DNA of 5,836 bases from the NCBI GenBank assembly GCA_003648225.1, contig QMOL01000202.1, forward strand, positions 1 through 5,836, written 5' to 3'. Positions 1 through 5,685 of the stretch are shown here, piece after piece. Position numbers and translations under genes: made by a program. Origin of the DNA: Chlamydiota bacterium (GTDB lineage: Bacteria > Auribacterota > UBA3054 > B51-G9). The stretch's first letter is position 1. Every line of letters starts with the position of its first letter. The notes under the pieces were generated by a model. That model was given only the letters and a program-made list of their open reading frames with translations. It did not search any database and had not been told where the DNA came from.

Positions 1-1397
1 AAATTATCATTAGTGTTTTCAAACCAGTAATTCGTTCCATAAAAGATGTACCAAAGATCAAGTTTGCCATCGCCGTTAAGGTCAACAACATCATAGCCGC
101 TATGATTGTAAACATAAGGTATTTTATTCGTTCCTTCCATTAAATATTGATAAAACACAAAACTCGGTGAGGAATAACTACCTGAATTTGTATAGATCAA
201 AATATTGTTAAATCTAAATGTATATCGAAATTGATTGCTATTAAAAGTATAAAATCTATCATAGGAACCATTGGAATATCCTTCCGGAACAAACCAACGA
301 AAATCGGCTGAATTAGTATTTCCGATATTTGGATATATACGGTCTCCGCCTGAGTATGCTCTTCTCATAGAAATGTCCCAAAGCCCGTCGCCATTGTAAT
401 CCCAAATATTTACCGCGCATCCGTTACTGCTATAAATGACGTTGGTTTGCGCCGCCGAAACTGAAACATAAGTTGAAAAAGATGATTCTGCCGCGCCGGC
501 ATTTGTAAGCCAATACAGTCCGCCGGTAAAATCGCCTGCGAGAAGGTCATTTTTCCCGTCACCGTTTATATCTCCACATGAGTTCAATTTATAATATATC
601 ATTTTAGGTAAAGAACTAAAGTGAGTTTTTTCAACCCACGCAGGTGGATAATTACTTGTGTAATAAACATAAATCCAAGACATATCACTCACAATTAATT
701 CGTTTGTTCCATCATCATCCCAGTCAAAATACAGAGGTGAAGGACCATAACCAAATTTTAAGTCGGTTCCATCAATGTCTTTAATATATCCCATGTTTGT
801 TAAAACCGGCGATGAATACGTTCCGATATTTTTATAATAAATTATTCCATTAGGAAAGTCTCTTTCTCCAACCAATAAATCATTTGACGATGTTCCGTCA
901 TAACTCACAGCAACAATAGACAATTCTCCGGCACCGTAAACAATGTTTGTTATTCCGCCAAGTGTAGGAATCGGACCGGCTGCCGCAAAAACAGGCATTA
1001 CGCCTGCCGCTGCAGTAGCATTTGTGTAAATATACGTGAACTTATAACTGCCAATAAGTAAATCAGGTAAATCATCTCCATTCCAATCGGTAACTTCAGG
1101 TAATGATGAATAGACAGTTTTTATCTCTGTTCCATCTTCAAGACCGGCTAAAGTATAAATATTGAAAGCCGGATTTTCAGTTGTCCCGTTGTTTTTATAA
1201 ATATAAATACGCCCGTCATCGCAGCCGGTAATTATATCTTTTTTGCCGTCACGGTCAATGTCATAATAAACCGGTTTGGCGCTGCCTTTAACTGCAGCCA
1301 CACTTTGTTGAAATTTCCCGAGATTCATAACTGAAGTATTCGCAAAAGCGAAACTGCTCATTATCGTGACAAATAAAGTGATAATAATTATTTTCAT
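1..1397 (-). CDS. Secreted FG-GAP/VCBS-type repeat protein, probable beta-propeller (C-terminus beyond window)
   Basis: My translation gives 465 codons with no stop, running off the left edge, so the C-terminus is missing. The start is ATG at 1395-1397, with an AAGGA ribosome site 6 bases upstream. Residues 1-19 form a signal peptide (MKIIII, hydrophobic core, AFA before N20), so the protein is exported. Calcium-loop motifs of the form DxDxDGxxDL recur at residues 46-55 (DIDRDGKKDI), 104-113 (DWNGDDLPDL), 225-234 (DWDDDGTNEL), 276-285 (DINGDGKNDL), 333-342 (DYNGDGLWDI) and 439-448 (DLNGDGKLDL), plus a degenerate copy near 167-174. The spacing of about 51-63 residues is typical of FG-GAP/VCBS propeller blades; the 106-residue gap before the last suggests one eroded blade. 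The family is often extracellular or surface-bound and binds calcium. The substrate is unknown and no catalytic domain is visible. It starts 22 bases after the cupin stop, so read-through from that operon is possible. Confidence 0.9.
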   Translation of the reverse strand, partial: MKIIIITLFVTIMSSFAFANTSVMNLGKFQQSVAAVKGSAKPVYYDIDRDGKKDIITGCDDGRIYIYKNNGTTENPAFNIYTLAGLEDGTEIKTVYSSLPEVTDWNGDDLPDLLIGSYKFTYIYTNATAAAGVMPVFAAAGPIPTLGGITNIVYGAGELSIVAVSYDGTSSNDLLVGERDFPNGIIYYKNIGTYSSPVLTNMGYIKDIDGTDLKFGYGPSPLYFDWDDDGTNELIVSDMSWIYVYYTSNYPPAWVEKTHFSSLPKMIYYKLNSCGDINGDGKNDLLAGDFTGGLYWLTNAGAAESSFSTYVSVSAAQTNVIYSSNGCAVNIWDYNGDGLWDISMRRAYSGGDRIYPNIGNTNSADFRWFVPEGYSNGSYDRFYTFNSNQFRYTFRFNNILIYTNSGSYSSPSFVFYQYLMEGTNKIPYVYNHSGYDVVDLNGDGKLDLWYIFYGTNYWFENTNDN

Positions 1398-1419
1398 GGC
1401 TTTTCCTTTTTTTATTAGG

Positions 1420-1761
1420 TTAATTCTCTTCTTTTTCTTTCATCAAAGTTAATATCATTATGCTTTTCTCTTTCGCAATTAATGAATGTGGAATATCTTT
1501 CGGCATAAGGATTGTCTGCCCGCTTTTTACAACTTTCGGCTCCCCGCCGATTGTGATTTTAATCTCACCCTGTGGAACCTGCACAAGCGCGTGATAAGGT
1601 GTGATATGTTCACTTATTGTTTGTTCAGCATCAAATGCAAATAAAGTTATATTTGTGTGTTTAGCGTCAACAATAGTTCTGCTTGTAATTCCGCTTGGCT
1701 GTGAAACAACCAGTTCAGATACTGTGCCGATTTTATTTAGTATTGCGTCATCAATTTTCAT
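1420..1761 (-). CDS. Small single-domain cupin protein
   Basis: This 113-residue protein has the cupin beta-barrel pattern. Motif 1 lies around residues 51-73 (SEHITPYHALVQVPQGEIKI, then a GGE turn) and motif 2 around 81-94 (GQTILMPKDIPHS). Likely metal ligands are H52, H57, possibly E66, and H92, all visible in the translation. Single-domain cupins of this size may be metal-dependent enzymes or small-molecule sensors, and sequence alone does not give the substrate. I chose ATG at 1759-1761. The frame can be extended two codons to a TTG at 1765-1767, but neither start has a clear ribosome site. It lies 21 bases after the Fe-S protein stop, so the two are almost certainly co-transcribed and probably act in the same redox or stress response. 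Confidence is high for the fold and low for the role. Confidence 0.88.
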   Translation of the reverse strand: MKIDDAILNKIGTVSELVVSQPSGITSRTIVDAKHTNITLFAFDAEQTISEHITPYHALVQVPQGEIKITIGGEPKVVKSGQTILMPKDIPHSLIAKEKSIMILTLMKEKEEN

Positions 1762-1782
1762 TTTCAAGATTTGTTTGTTTGG

Positions 1783-2625
1783 TTAATTTTTTATTTTTCC
1801 GTCCAACGATACTATTATATCATTTATCGTAATATTTTTCCTCACTTTTTCCAATGCTGCTTTTACTGTCGCGGTCGTTCCCCCGCAGCACGGAACTTCC
1901 ATTCTCAATAGAGTTATAGATTTAATATTATTTAAGGAAAGAATCTGTGCAAGTTTTTCTACATACGCTTCATAAGAATTATCAAGTTTAGGACAAAAAT
2001 GTAAAAGCGTTTTCCCACGTAAATACGTCTCGTGAAAACCGTTTAAAGTAAAAGGTACACAGTCAGCCGCAATAAGCAAATCAGCATCCTGAAAATATGA
2101 TGCCCGCGGATTTAATAAATGAAGCTGCGTGGGCCATTGCCTAAGTTCAGATGCCCGACTTCCAGTTTCATCGGCATTCAATCGACCTTTTTCGTTGTCT
2201 GCAGTCGATACTTTTTGTCGATTGTCAACCAATTTTATTCCCGGACAGGCAAACGGAACTGTTTTTTCTTTTATTTCAGGAATCTCGATGTCCTTTTCTT
2301 TTAAGTATTCCACCGCCTGGTTATAAAATTCTATCTCGTTATGATCCTTCAAATGTTTTAAATGCGCCTTGATCACATTCGGCCCCCCCTTAACAACATT
2401 CACCATAACTTTTGCTTCATTGTAAGGTTCGGCTTCGCGTTCTTCAACAGAAATCGCACCGATTGGACATTCGCCGATACAGGCACCGAGTCCATCGCAG
2501 AAAAGATCACTTATAAGCCGGGCTTTGCCGTCAATAATTTGTAATGCGCCTTCCGGACAATTAGGGATACATTCACCGCATCCGTTACATTTTTCTTCAT
2601 CGATTTTAATTATTTTTCTTTTCAT
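1783..2625 (-). CDS. Ferredoxin-like 4Fe-4S protein with C-terminal cysteine-rich domain
   Basis: The 280-residue cytoplasmic protein has no signal peptide. An N-terminal 2x[4Fe-4S] ferredoxin domain spans residues 1-60. Cluster 1 is canonical: C13, C16, C19, C23-Pro. Cluster 2 reads FCDGLGACIGECP, with C43, C49 and C53-Pro; the cysteine expected at 46 is Leu. The C-terminal domain (about 120-280) carries C127 (FACPG), the block SELRQWPTQLHLL (158-170), AADCVPF with C189, HFCPKLDN with C211, and MEVPCCGG with C246-C247. I recognise this architecture from anaerobe Fe-S proteins annotated only as 4Fe-4S binding proteins; an electron-transfer or redox-stress role is inferred. The start is ATG at 2623-2625 with GGAGAG 6 bases upstream. 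The gene follows the Rrf2 gene by 217 bases and precedes the cupin by 21 bases. A stress link is plausible because the upstream regulator is an Fe-S-type Rrf2 protein. Confidence 0.9.
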   Translation of the reverse strand: MKRKIIKIDEEKCNGCGECIPNCPEGALQIIDGKARLISDLFCDGLGACIGECPIGAISVEEREAEPYNEAKVMVNVVKGGPNVIKAHLKHLKDHNEIEFYNQAVEYLKEKDIEIPEIKEKTVPFACPGIKLVDNRQKVSTADNEKGRLNADETGSRASELRQWPTQLHLLNPRASYFQDADLLIAADCVPFTLNGFHETYLRGKTLLHFCPKLDNSYEAYVEKLAQILSLNNIKSITLLRMEVPCCGGTTATVKAALEKVRKNITINDIIVSLDGKIKN

Positions 2626-2642
2626 AAATTACTCTCCAATAG

Positions 2643-2720
2643 TTTTAACCACAAATTTCATTTTAACCACGAATGGATCCTCCTTCGGCGGACTTTCAGC
2701 ACAAATAAACACAAATAATA
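2643..2720. repeat. Left arm of an inverted 10-bp-period intergenic repeat, interrupted by a hairpin-bearing insert
   Basis: TTTTAACCAC occurs twice, 18 bases apart (2643-2652 and 2661-2670). From 2665 the sequence reads AACCACGAAT, then 24 bases that break the pattern (about 2675-2698), then GCACAAATAA and ACACAAATAA (2699-2718). Without the insert these are three 10-mers matching the reverse complement of the right arm (AACCACTAAT, GAACACTAAT, AGACACTAAT). The insert contains an imperfect hairpin, TCCTCC-TTC-GGCGGA, with one mismatch. This lies in the spacer between the Rrf2 gene and the Fe-S protein gene, so it would be in the leader of the latter. Confidence 0.7.
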
Positions 2721-2757
2721 AAAATTATTGTTTCGATTCAGTTTAGTTTTTTCTATG

Positions 2758-2767
2758 CTATTTATAG
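2758..2767. promoter_or_regulatory. Possible operator palindrome upstream of the Fe-S protein gene
   Basis: The perfect palindrome CTATTTATAG lies about 133 bases upstream of the Fe-S protein start. On the minus strand it reads ACTATAAATAG, close to the palindrome ACTATAATAGT that overlaps the -10 box of the Rrf2 gene. A shared Rrf2-family binding site is a reasonable guess. The region is AT-rich, so a chance match is quite possible, and I see no good -35 box beside it. Confidence 0.3.
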
Positions 2768-2795
2768 TTTATAAAATATCTTTCTTTTTAAATTA

Positions 2796-2825
2796 ATTAG
2801 TGTCTATTAGTGTTCATTAGTGGTT
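2796..2825. repeat. Right arm: three tandem 10-mers (ATTAGTGnnn)
   Basis: Three consecutive 10-mers, ATTAGTGTCT, ATTAGTGTTC and ATTAGTGGTT, lie just downstream of the Rrf2 stop codon. They are the inverted counterpart of the left arm at 2665-2718, separated by about 77 bases of AT-rich sequence. The two arms could pair in a transcript or form a cruciform. The core ATTAGTGG also occurs in the octamer array at 5432-5559. Confidence 0.75.
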
Positions 2826-2842
2826 AAGTTTTTTGTTTTAAT

Positions 2843-3256
2843 TTATTCGTGATTAAAATCGTTTATCAGTGTTTTAATTGTTATTTTTTCAAATTCTTTC
2901 ACTACTTTTTCTTCAATATTTAAAATTCTTTTTCTGAGAACACAGGTTGCTCTGTTATGACATATTTCCCCCCTGAAAAGGCATTCGGTAAATTGAATAT
3001 TCCCTTGAAAAAAGGTGATTAAATCCTTAAGTGAGATTTTATCAGCTTTTTCCTTTAATTTTATTCCACCGGTCTTGCCTTCCTTGGTTTCAATCAGTTT
3101 TTTATTTTTTAATACGATTAAAATCTTACGCAAAAATCTTAACGGTATATTATCCTTCTCCGCAATTTCTCTTGAAGAAACGTACCGGTCATTGTTTTGC
3201 GCGAGGAAAAGCACCGCTCTTATCGCGTAATCGGATTCTTTAGTTACAAGTTTCAT
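2843..3256 (-). CDS. Rrf2-family transcriptional regulator with Fe-S cluster cysteines
   Basis: The 137-residue protein has the full Rrf2 layout. An N-terminal winged helix-turn-helix (about 1-70) starts MKLVTKESDYAIRAVLFLA, with recognition helix IPLRFLRKILIVL (37-49) and wing GKTGGIKL (60-67). A cluster loop follows with C92, C99 and C105 (ECLFRGEICH...ATC), the C-x6-C-x5-C pattern close to that of IscR and NsrR. A helix (about 108-132) likely mediates dimerisation. The family binds operator DNA as a dimer and responds to Fe-S status, oxygen, NO or redox; which signal applies here cannot be told. Start ATG at 3254-3256 fits the family start exactly, although no ribosome site is visible. A strong promoter with an overlapping palindrome upstream suggests autoregulation. 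The Fe-S protein and cupin genes immediately downstream are the obvious candidate targets. Confidence 0.95.
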   Translation of the reverse strand: MKLVTKESDYAIRAVLFLAQNNDRYVSSREIAEKDNIPLRFLRKILIVLKNKKLIETKEGKTGGIKLKEKADKISLKDLITFFQGNIQFTECLFRGEICHNRATCVLRKRILNIEEKVVKEFEKITIKTLINDFNHE

Positions 3257-3290
3257 TTTACAATAAATAAAGTTATTTTATTAAACTGGC

Positions 3291-3301
3291 ACTATTATAG
3301 T
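3291..3301. promoter_or_regulatory. Palindromic candidate operator over the -10 box of the Rrf2 gene
   Basis: ACTAT-T-ATAGT is a perfect 5-1-5 inverted repeat that fully covers the -10 hexamer at 3294-3299. Its position suits repression by steric block, and autoregulation is common for Rrf2 proteins. A similar palindrome lies at 2758-2767. The regulator identity is inferred. Confidence 0.45.
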
Positions 3302-3322
3302 ATTATTTTAAATGAAAGTCAA
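3294..3322 (-). promoter_or_regulatory. Sigma-70-type promoter of the Rrf2 gene
   Basis: On the minus strand, TTGACT (3317-3322) is followed by a 17-base spacer and a perfect TATAAT (3294-3299). This is nearly consensus. Transcription would start around 3286-3288, giving a leader of about 30 bases before the ATG at 3256. The transcript may continue into the Fe-S protein and cupin genes, for which I see no better promoter. Confidence 0.75.
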
Positions 3323-3327
3323 GAGGG

Positions 3328-3355
3328 GATAATCAATAATCGATAATAAATAATC
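3328..3355. repeat. Tandem 7-bp repeat (four copies) upstream of the Rrf2 promoter
   Basis: GATAATCAATAATC is followed directly by GATAATAAATAATC, a 14-base direct repeat with one mismatch. It is better read as four heptamers of the form (G/A)ATAAT(C/A). It starts 6 bases upstream of the -35 box of the Rrf2 gene. It may be a simple slippage repeat or an activator-binding region; nothing in the sequence decides. Confidence 0.6.
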
Positions 3356-3399
3356 AATACGCCACAGGCACACTTTTAAAGCAGAAATATTCAATTAGT

Positions 3400-3448
3400 C
3401 CGCTTCGTGTCAGGAGACCTGCGGTTTTTTTAAGCCGTTTAAAAACCG
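3400..3448. other. Hairpin-rich stretch between the acyltransferase and Rrf2 genes
   Basis: Two structures overlap here. CAGG-AGA-CCTG (3411-3421), extended by CCG (3400-3402) with CGG (3422-3424) across a bulge, is followed by seven T on the plus strand, which resembles a plus-strand terminator although no plus-strand gene precedes it. CGGTTTTT (3422-3429) also pairs perfectly with AAAAACCG (3441-3448) across an 11-base loop. On the minus strand this lies 70-95 bases past the acyltransferase stop and might help end that transcript, but the T-run is inside the stem, so it is not a classic terminator. Confidence 0.4.
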
Positions 3449-3476
3449 TGATGTAAATAAAGAACCGGGTATTTTC

Positions 3477-3493
3477 TGTCGTATATAACGACA
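3477..3493 (-). terminator. Small hairpin after the acyltransferase gene, weak terminator candidate
   Basis: TGTCGT (3477-3482) pairs perfectly with ACGACA (3488-3493) around a 5-base loop. It begins 25 bases past the acyltransferase stop in the direction of transcription. No T-run follows on the minus strand, so intrinsic termination is doubtful. Confidence 0.3.
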
Positions 3494-3517
3494 ACTAAAT
3501 TTGAAATTTAATTATAA

Positions 3518-4666
3518 TTAAACTTTTAAAAATATTTTTTTCTTATAAAAGTAATATAAGAGCAACCATTCCAAAGCAAGAGATGTTATAATCAGAATTA
3601 TATTACTTATGTCCCCAAAAGCCGGGACTGTCCATCCCATCAAAAATCTTGCAGGGTGTCCAAAGTCTATAATTTTTCTTCCGAGATAAATGGTAATTGA
3701 GTTCATACCGATAACCTGAAAGAAAAAAATCCAATTTCTTTTTTTCTTTACATCAATTATAAAATAAAAAATAGCGAGCAACGATACGCTAATTCCGGCG
3801 GCTAATAAGTCAAACGGAACAGTCCACATTTTTTTTATAATAGGATACACGGGGGAAAGAGATAGAGCCAAGAGAATTAACACAGTGCCCATTACAAATA
3901 GTATTACTGTTTTACGTGATTGGTTATATTCTTTATTTCTCAAAACAGTTCCGGCAATTGTTCCCATTAAAGTTACCGAAACAGCGGAAATTATGCACAG
4001 CAACCCTTCCGGGTCAAAAGTTTTATCATAAAGTTTTCCGAATAGGAAATGTTGATCAACCCAAGCATTTATGCTTTTGTCGGGAATAAAATTTCCGCCG
4101 TATTCACCTATCTTCACGAAGAATTGCGCAAAGGCAATAAAAGCAAGAATTCCGACAATCCAAAGCAGGCGCGATTTTAATGATTTTGTGTTAATAGCGA
4201 TCAATGCCGCAAAAAAGTATGCGATACCTATTTGAGCGAGCACGCTTGCGAAACGAAGGTTATGAAATCCGTTTTTCAACATACCGTTATAGATAAAGCC
4301 GAATATAATCAAAAGGATCATTCTTCTAAAAATCTTTTTAAAAAGAGTGATTTTTGATTCACCTTTTTCAATTTTACTTATTAAAGCGTAAGGAATAGCG
4401 ACACCTGATATAAACATAAAGAGCGGAAAAATGAGGTCATTAAAATGAAACCCACTCCATTTTACATGATGTGTTTGTTCTGCAAGAACATTAAGCCAAT
4501 GCCAATTTGTAAAATTTGCCAAAGTTTGAAGCAAAAGACCTCCGCCGATTATCCAAAACATATCAAAGCCTCTTAAAGTATCAAGAGAGTAGAGTCTTTC
4601 TTTTATTTTTTCCTGTTCCATAGTTTTCATATTTTTAACGGTTTTTATCTCTGTTATTAATTTCAT
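3518..4666 (-). CDS. Multi-pass membrane acyltransferase, DUF5009 / HGSNAT-like
   Basis: The protein has about 382 residues and some ten hydrophobic segments, roughly at 36-51, 77-95, 112-130, 139-158, 168-185, 221-242, 253-272, 282-305, 312-330 and 354-374. Family hallmarks are RLYSLDTLRGFDMFW (24-38), HHVKWSGFHFNDLIFPLF (66-83), SVLAQIGIAYF (141-151), KKMWTVPFDLL (278-288) and GMNSITIYL (320-328). In human heparan-alpha-glucosaminide N-acetyltransferase the acetyl-carrying His sits in HASWNG; H67 in HVKWSG aligns with it. Bacterial members probably move acyl groups across the membrane onto sugars, but their substrates are unknown. The start is uncertain: the frame opens at TTG 4679-4681, directly after the chorismate mutase stop, and has ATGs at 4664-4666, 4628-4630 and 4619-4621. 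The conserved block favours one of the ATGs, and none has a clear ribosome site. It is probably co-transcribed with the mutase. Confidence 0.88.
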   Translation of the reverse strand: MKLITEIKTVKNMKTMEQEKIKERLYSLDTLRGFDMFWIIGGGLLLQTLANFTNWHWLNVLAEQTHHVKWSGFHFNDLIFPLFMFISGVAIPYALISKIEKGESKITLFKKIFRRMILLIIFGFIYNGMLKNGFHNLRFASVLAQIGIAYFFAALIAINTKSLKSRLLWIVGILAFIAFAQFFVKIGEYGGNFIPDKSINAWVDQHFLFGKLYDKTFDPEGLLCIISAVSVTLMGTIAGTVLRNKEYNQSRKTVILFVMGTVLILLALSLSPVYPIIKKMWTVPFDLLAAGISVSLLAIFYFIIDVKKKRNWIFFFQVIGMNSITIYLGRKIIDFGHPARFLMGWTVPAFGDISNIILIITSLALEWLLLYYFYKKKIFLKV

Positions 4667-4681
4667 TTGGCTTATTGGCAA

Positions 4682-5428
4682 TCAATATCCGCGTGCGAGT
4701 AGATATTCTACTTCAACCTTTTTAGTGAGCGGAATGAGCCATTTTTCATAAATATCAGCAACAAGATTCGGGCATATTTTTTGATTTTCATTTTCCGGCT
4801 CCGAAGTGACAATATCAATTTCTTTGCCGTAAGTTGCAGCTTTAAGCGCCACTCTTTTGAGCAGTTTTTCTTCAACAGCTTTATCGGTAATTTTCTCCAT
4901 TATCCCTGCTTCATCTTTTGCTTTTATTAAAGAAAGATATGTTTCTTTATCGGATAAGAATTTGCTCTCGGCTACAAATTTCCCGTAATGAATCCTTTTC
5001 GACAACGCTTGCAACGCGTTAACGTCGTAAACTGCGCTTGAACCGTATTGTCCGTCATCGCCTTCCACACACATTTCCGGAATAATATTATTTATATAAA
5101 TTTCTTTAATCCGGTCATTAATATTAACATCGGTTTTCTTTATGGGAAAATCATAAGCGTCAACCGGCAAAACCGGTTCGGGCAAATTCTTGAAAAAAGG
5201 ATGTTCATCCGGACTTGTGTATCGCCTGATTGTGGAGTGTAAAGCCTCTGTTCCGCGAAGAATATAATCAAGAAAGCTACCGTCAAAATTTGGGAGTTTA
5301 ATCCCATCTTTTTCGTAAATTATTTTGTTTCGTTTGAATTGCGCGCGTTCAACAAGCGCAAAAATAATAGTTTCTTCCTGACGGATAAGAACATTTCTGA
5401 TATTTTCTAATTTTAGATTTGGGTGCAT
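4682..5428 (-). CDS. aroQ: Chorismate mutase, eukaryotic (yeast Aro7) type
   Basis: This enzyme converts chorismate to prephenate, the committed step to Phe and Tyr, in the cytoplasm. The 248-residue protein matches yeast chorismate mutase (256 residues, from memory) end to end: LENIRNVLIRQEETIIF, LPNFDGSFLDYIL, STIRRYTSPDEHPFF, ALSKRIHYGKFVAESKF, GIMEKITDKAVEEKLL and PLTKKVEVEYLL. Catalytic residues map as R16 to R11, R157 to R145, K168 to K156, E198 to E186, T242 to T235 and E246 to E239. Yeast N194 is D182, as in E. coli mutase (D48). Of the Tyr/Trp effector site, R75/R76 (R68/R69) and G141/S142 (G129/S130) are kept, but T145 is V133 and switch residue T226 is C219. ATG at 5426-5428 is the only possible start because an in-frame stop lies at 5435-5437. 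It has no ribosome site; the octamer array begins 3 bases upstream. No shikimate-pathway gene is visible nearby. Confidence 0.95.
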   Translation of the reverse strand: MHPNLKLENIRNVLIRQEETIIFALVERAQFKRNKIIYEKDGIKLPNFDGSFLDYILRGTEALHSTIRRYTSPDEHPFFKNLPEPVLPVDAYDFPIKKTDVNINDRIKEIYINNIIPEMCVEGDDGQYGSSAVYDVNALQALSKRIHYGKFVAESKFLSDKETYLSLIKAKDEAGIMEKITDKAVEEKLLKRVALKAATYGKEIDIVTSEPENENQKICPNLVADIYEKWLIPLTKKVEVEYLLARGY

Positions 5429-5431
5429 GGG

Positions 5432-5559
5432 AGATTAATGGATTAGTGGATTAGTGGATTAATGGATTAGTGGATTAATGGATTAATGGATTAATGGATT
5501 AGTGGATTATTGGATTGTTGGATTAATGGATTGTTGGATTGTTGGATTATTGGATTATT
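5432..5559. repeat. Tandem array of sixteen 8-bp units (GGATTRDT)
   Basis: Fifteen exact-length octamers run from 5440 to 5559, preceded by one altered unit (AGATTAAT, 5432-5439). All fifteen fit GGATTRDT: GGATTAAT five times, GGATTAGT four, GGATTATT three and GGATTGTT three. The variants are sorted: the half nearest the gene uses only AGT and AAT endings, while TT endings appear only from 5504 onward. There are no spacers, so it is not a CRISPR array. It forms the immediate upstream region of the chorismate mutase gene and could change length by slippage. Confidence 0.95.
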
Positions 5560-5584
5560 CGTGCCGTGGCTATACGATAACACA

Positions 5585-5603
5585 CATACGCGTCCTGCGT
5601 ATG
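5585..5603. other. Perfect 7-bp hairpin at the head of the chorismate mutase leader
   Basis: CATACGC (5585-5591) and GCGTATG (5597-5603) are perfect complements around the loop GTCCT. It lies between the candidate promoter and the octamer array, so it could sit at the 5' end of the mRNA or act as a protein-binding site. Confidence 0.6.
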
Positions 5604-5608
5604 CCGGA

Positions 5609-5637
5609 ATTATTTCATTGAAATATTTTTTAATCAA
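5609..5637 (-). promoter_or_regulatory. Candidate promoter for the chorismate mutase-acyltransferase pair
   Basis: On the minus strand TTGATT (5632-5637), a 17-base spacer and AATAAT (5609-5614) approximate a sigma-70 promoter. Transcription would begin near 5602, in the hairpin, giving a leader of about 175 bases containing the whole octamer array. The region is AT-rich, so other starts, including ones inside the array, remain possible. Confidence 0.35.
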
Positions 5638-5685
5638 TTGTAAAAGTTATTTAGTAAATTAAAATCATAAGCCCACTTCCAGCGA

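Noticed and set aside
2119..2372. Overlapping plus-strand open frames
   Set aside because: They lie opposite the Fe-S protein gene, resemble no family I recognise and lack ribosome sites; they are antisense shadows.
3015..3243. Plus-strand open frames opposite the Rrf2 gene
   Set aside because: The minus-strand frame is a clear full-length Rrf2 protein; the plus-strand translations show no family features.
3400..3431. Classic intrinsic terminator
   Set aside because: The hairpin plus T-run faces the plus strand, where no gene precedes it. In the minus direction there is no T-run after the stem.
4682..5428. Mutase as a pseudogene or contaminating eukaryotic fragment
   Set aside because: The frame is intact with nearly all catalytic residues, has no introns, and abuts a bacterial-type gene on the same strand.
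5432..5559. CRISPR array
   Set aside because: Units are 8 bp and directly adjacent, with no unique spacers and no cas genes in view.
5432..5559. Iterons of a replication origin
   Set aside because: Units are shorter than usual iterons, and there is no replication initiator gene or DnaA-box cluster nearby.
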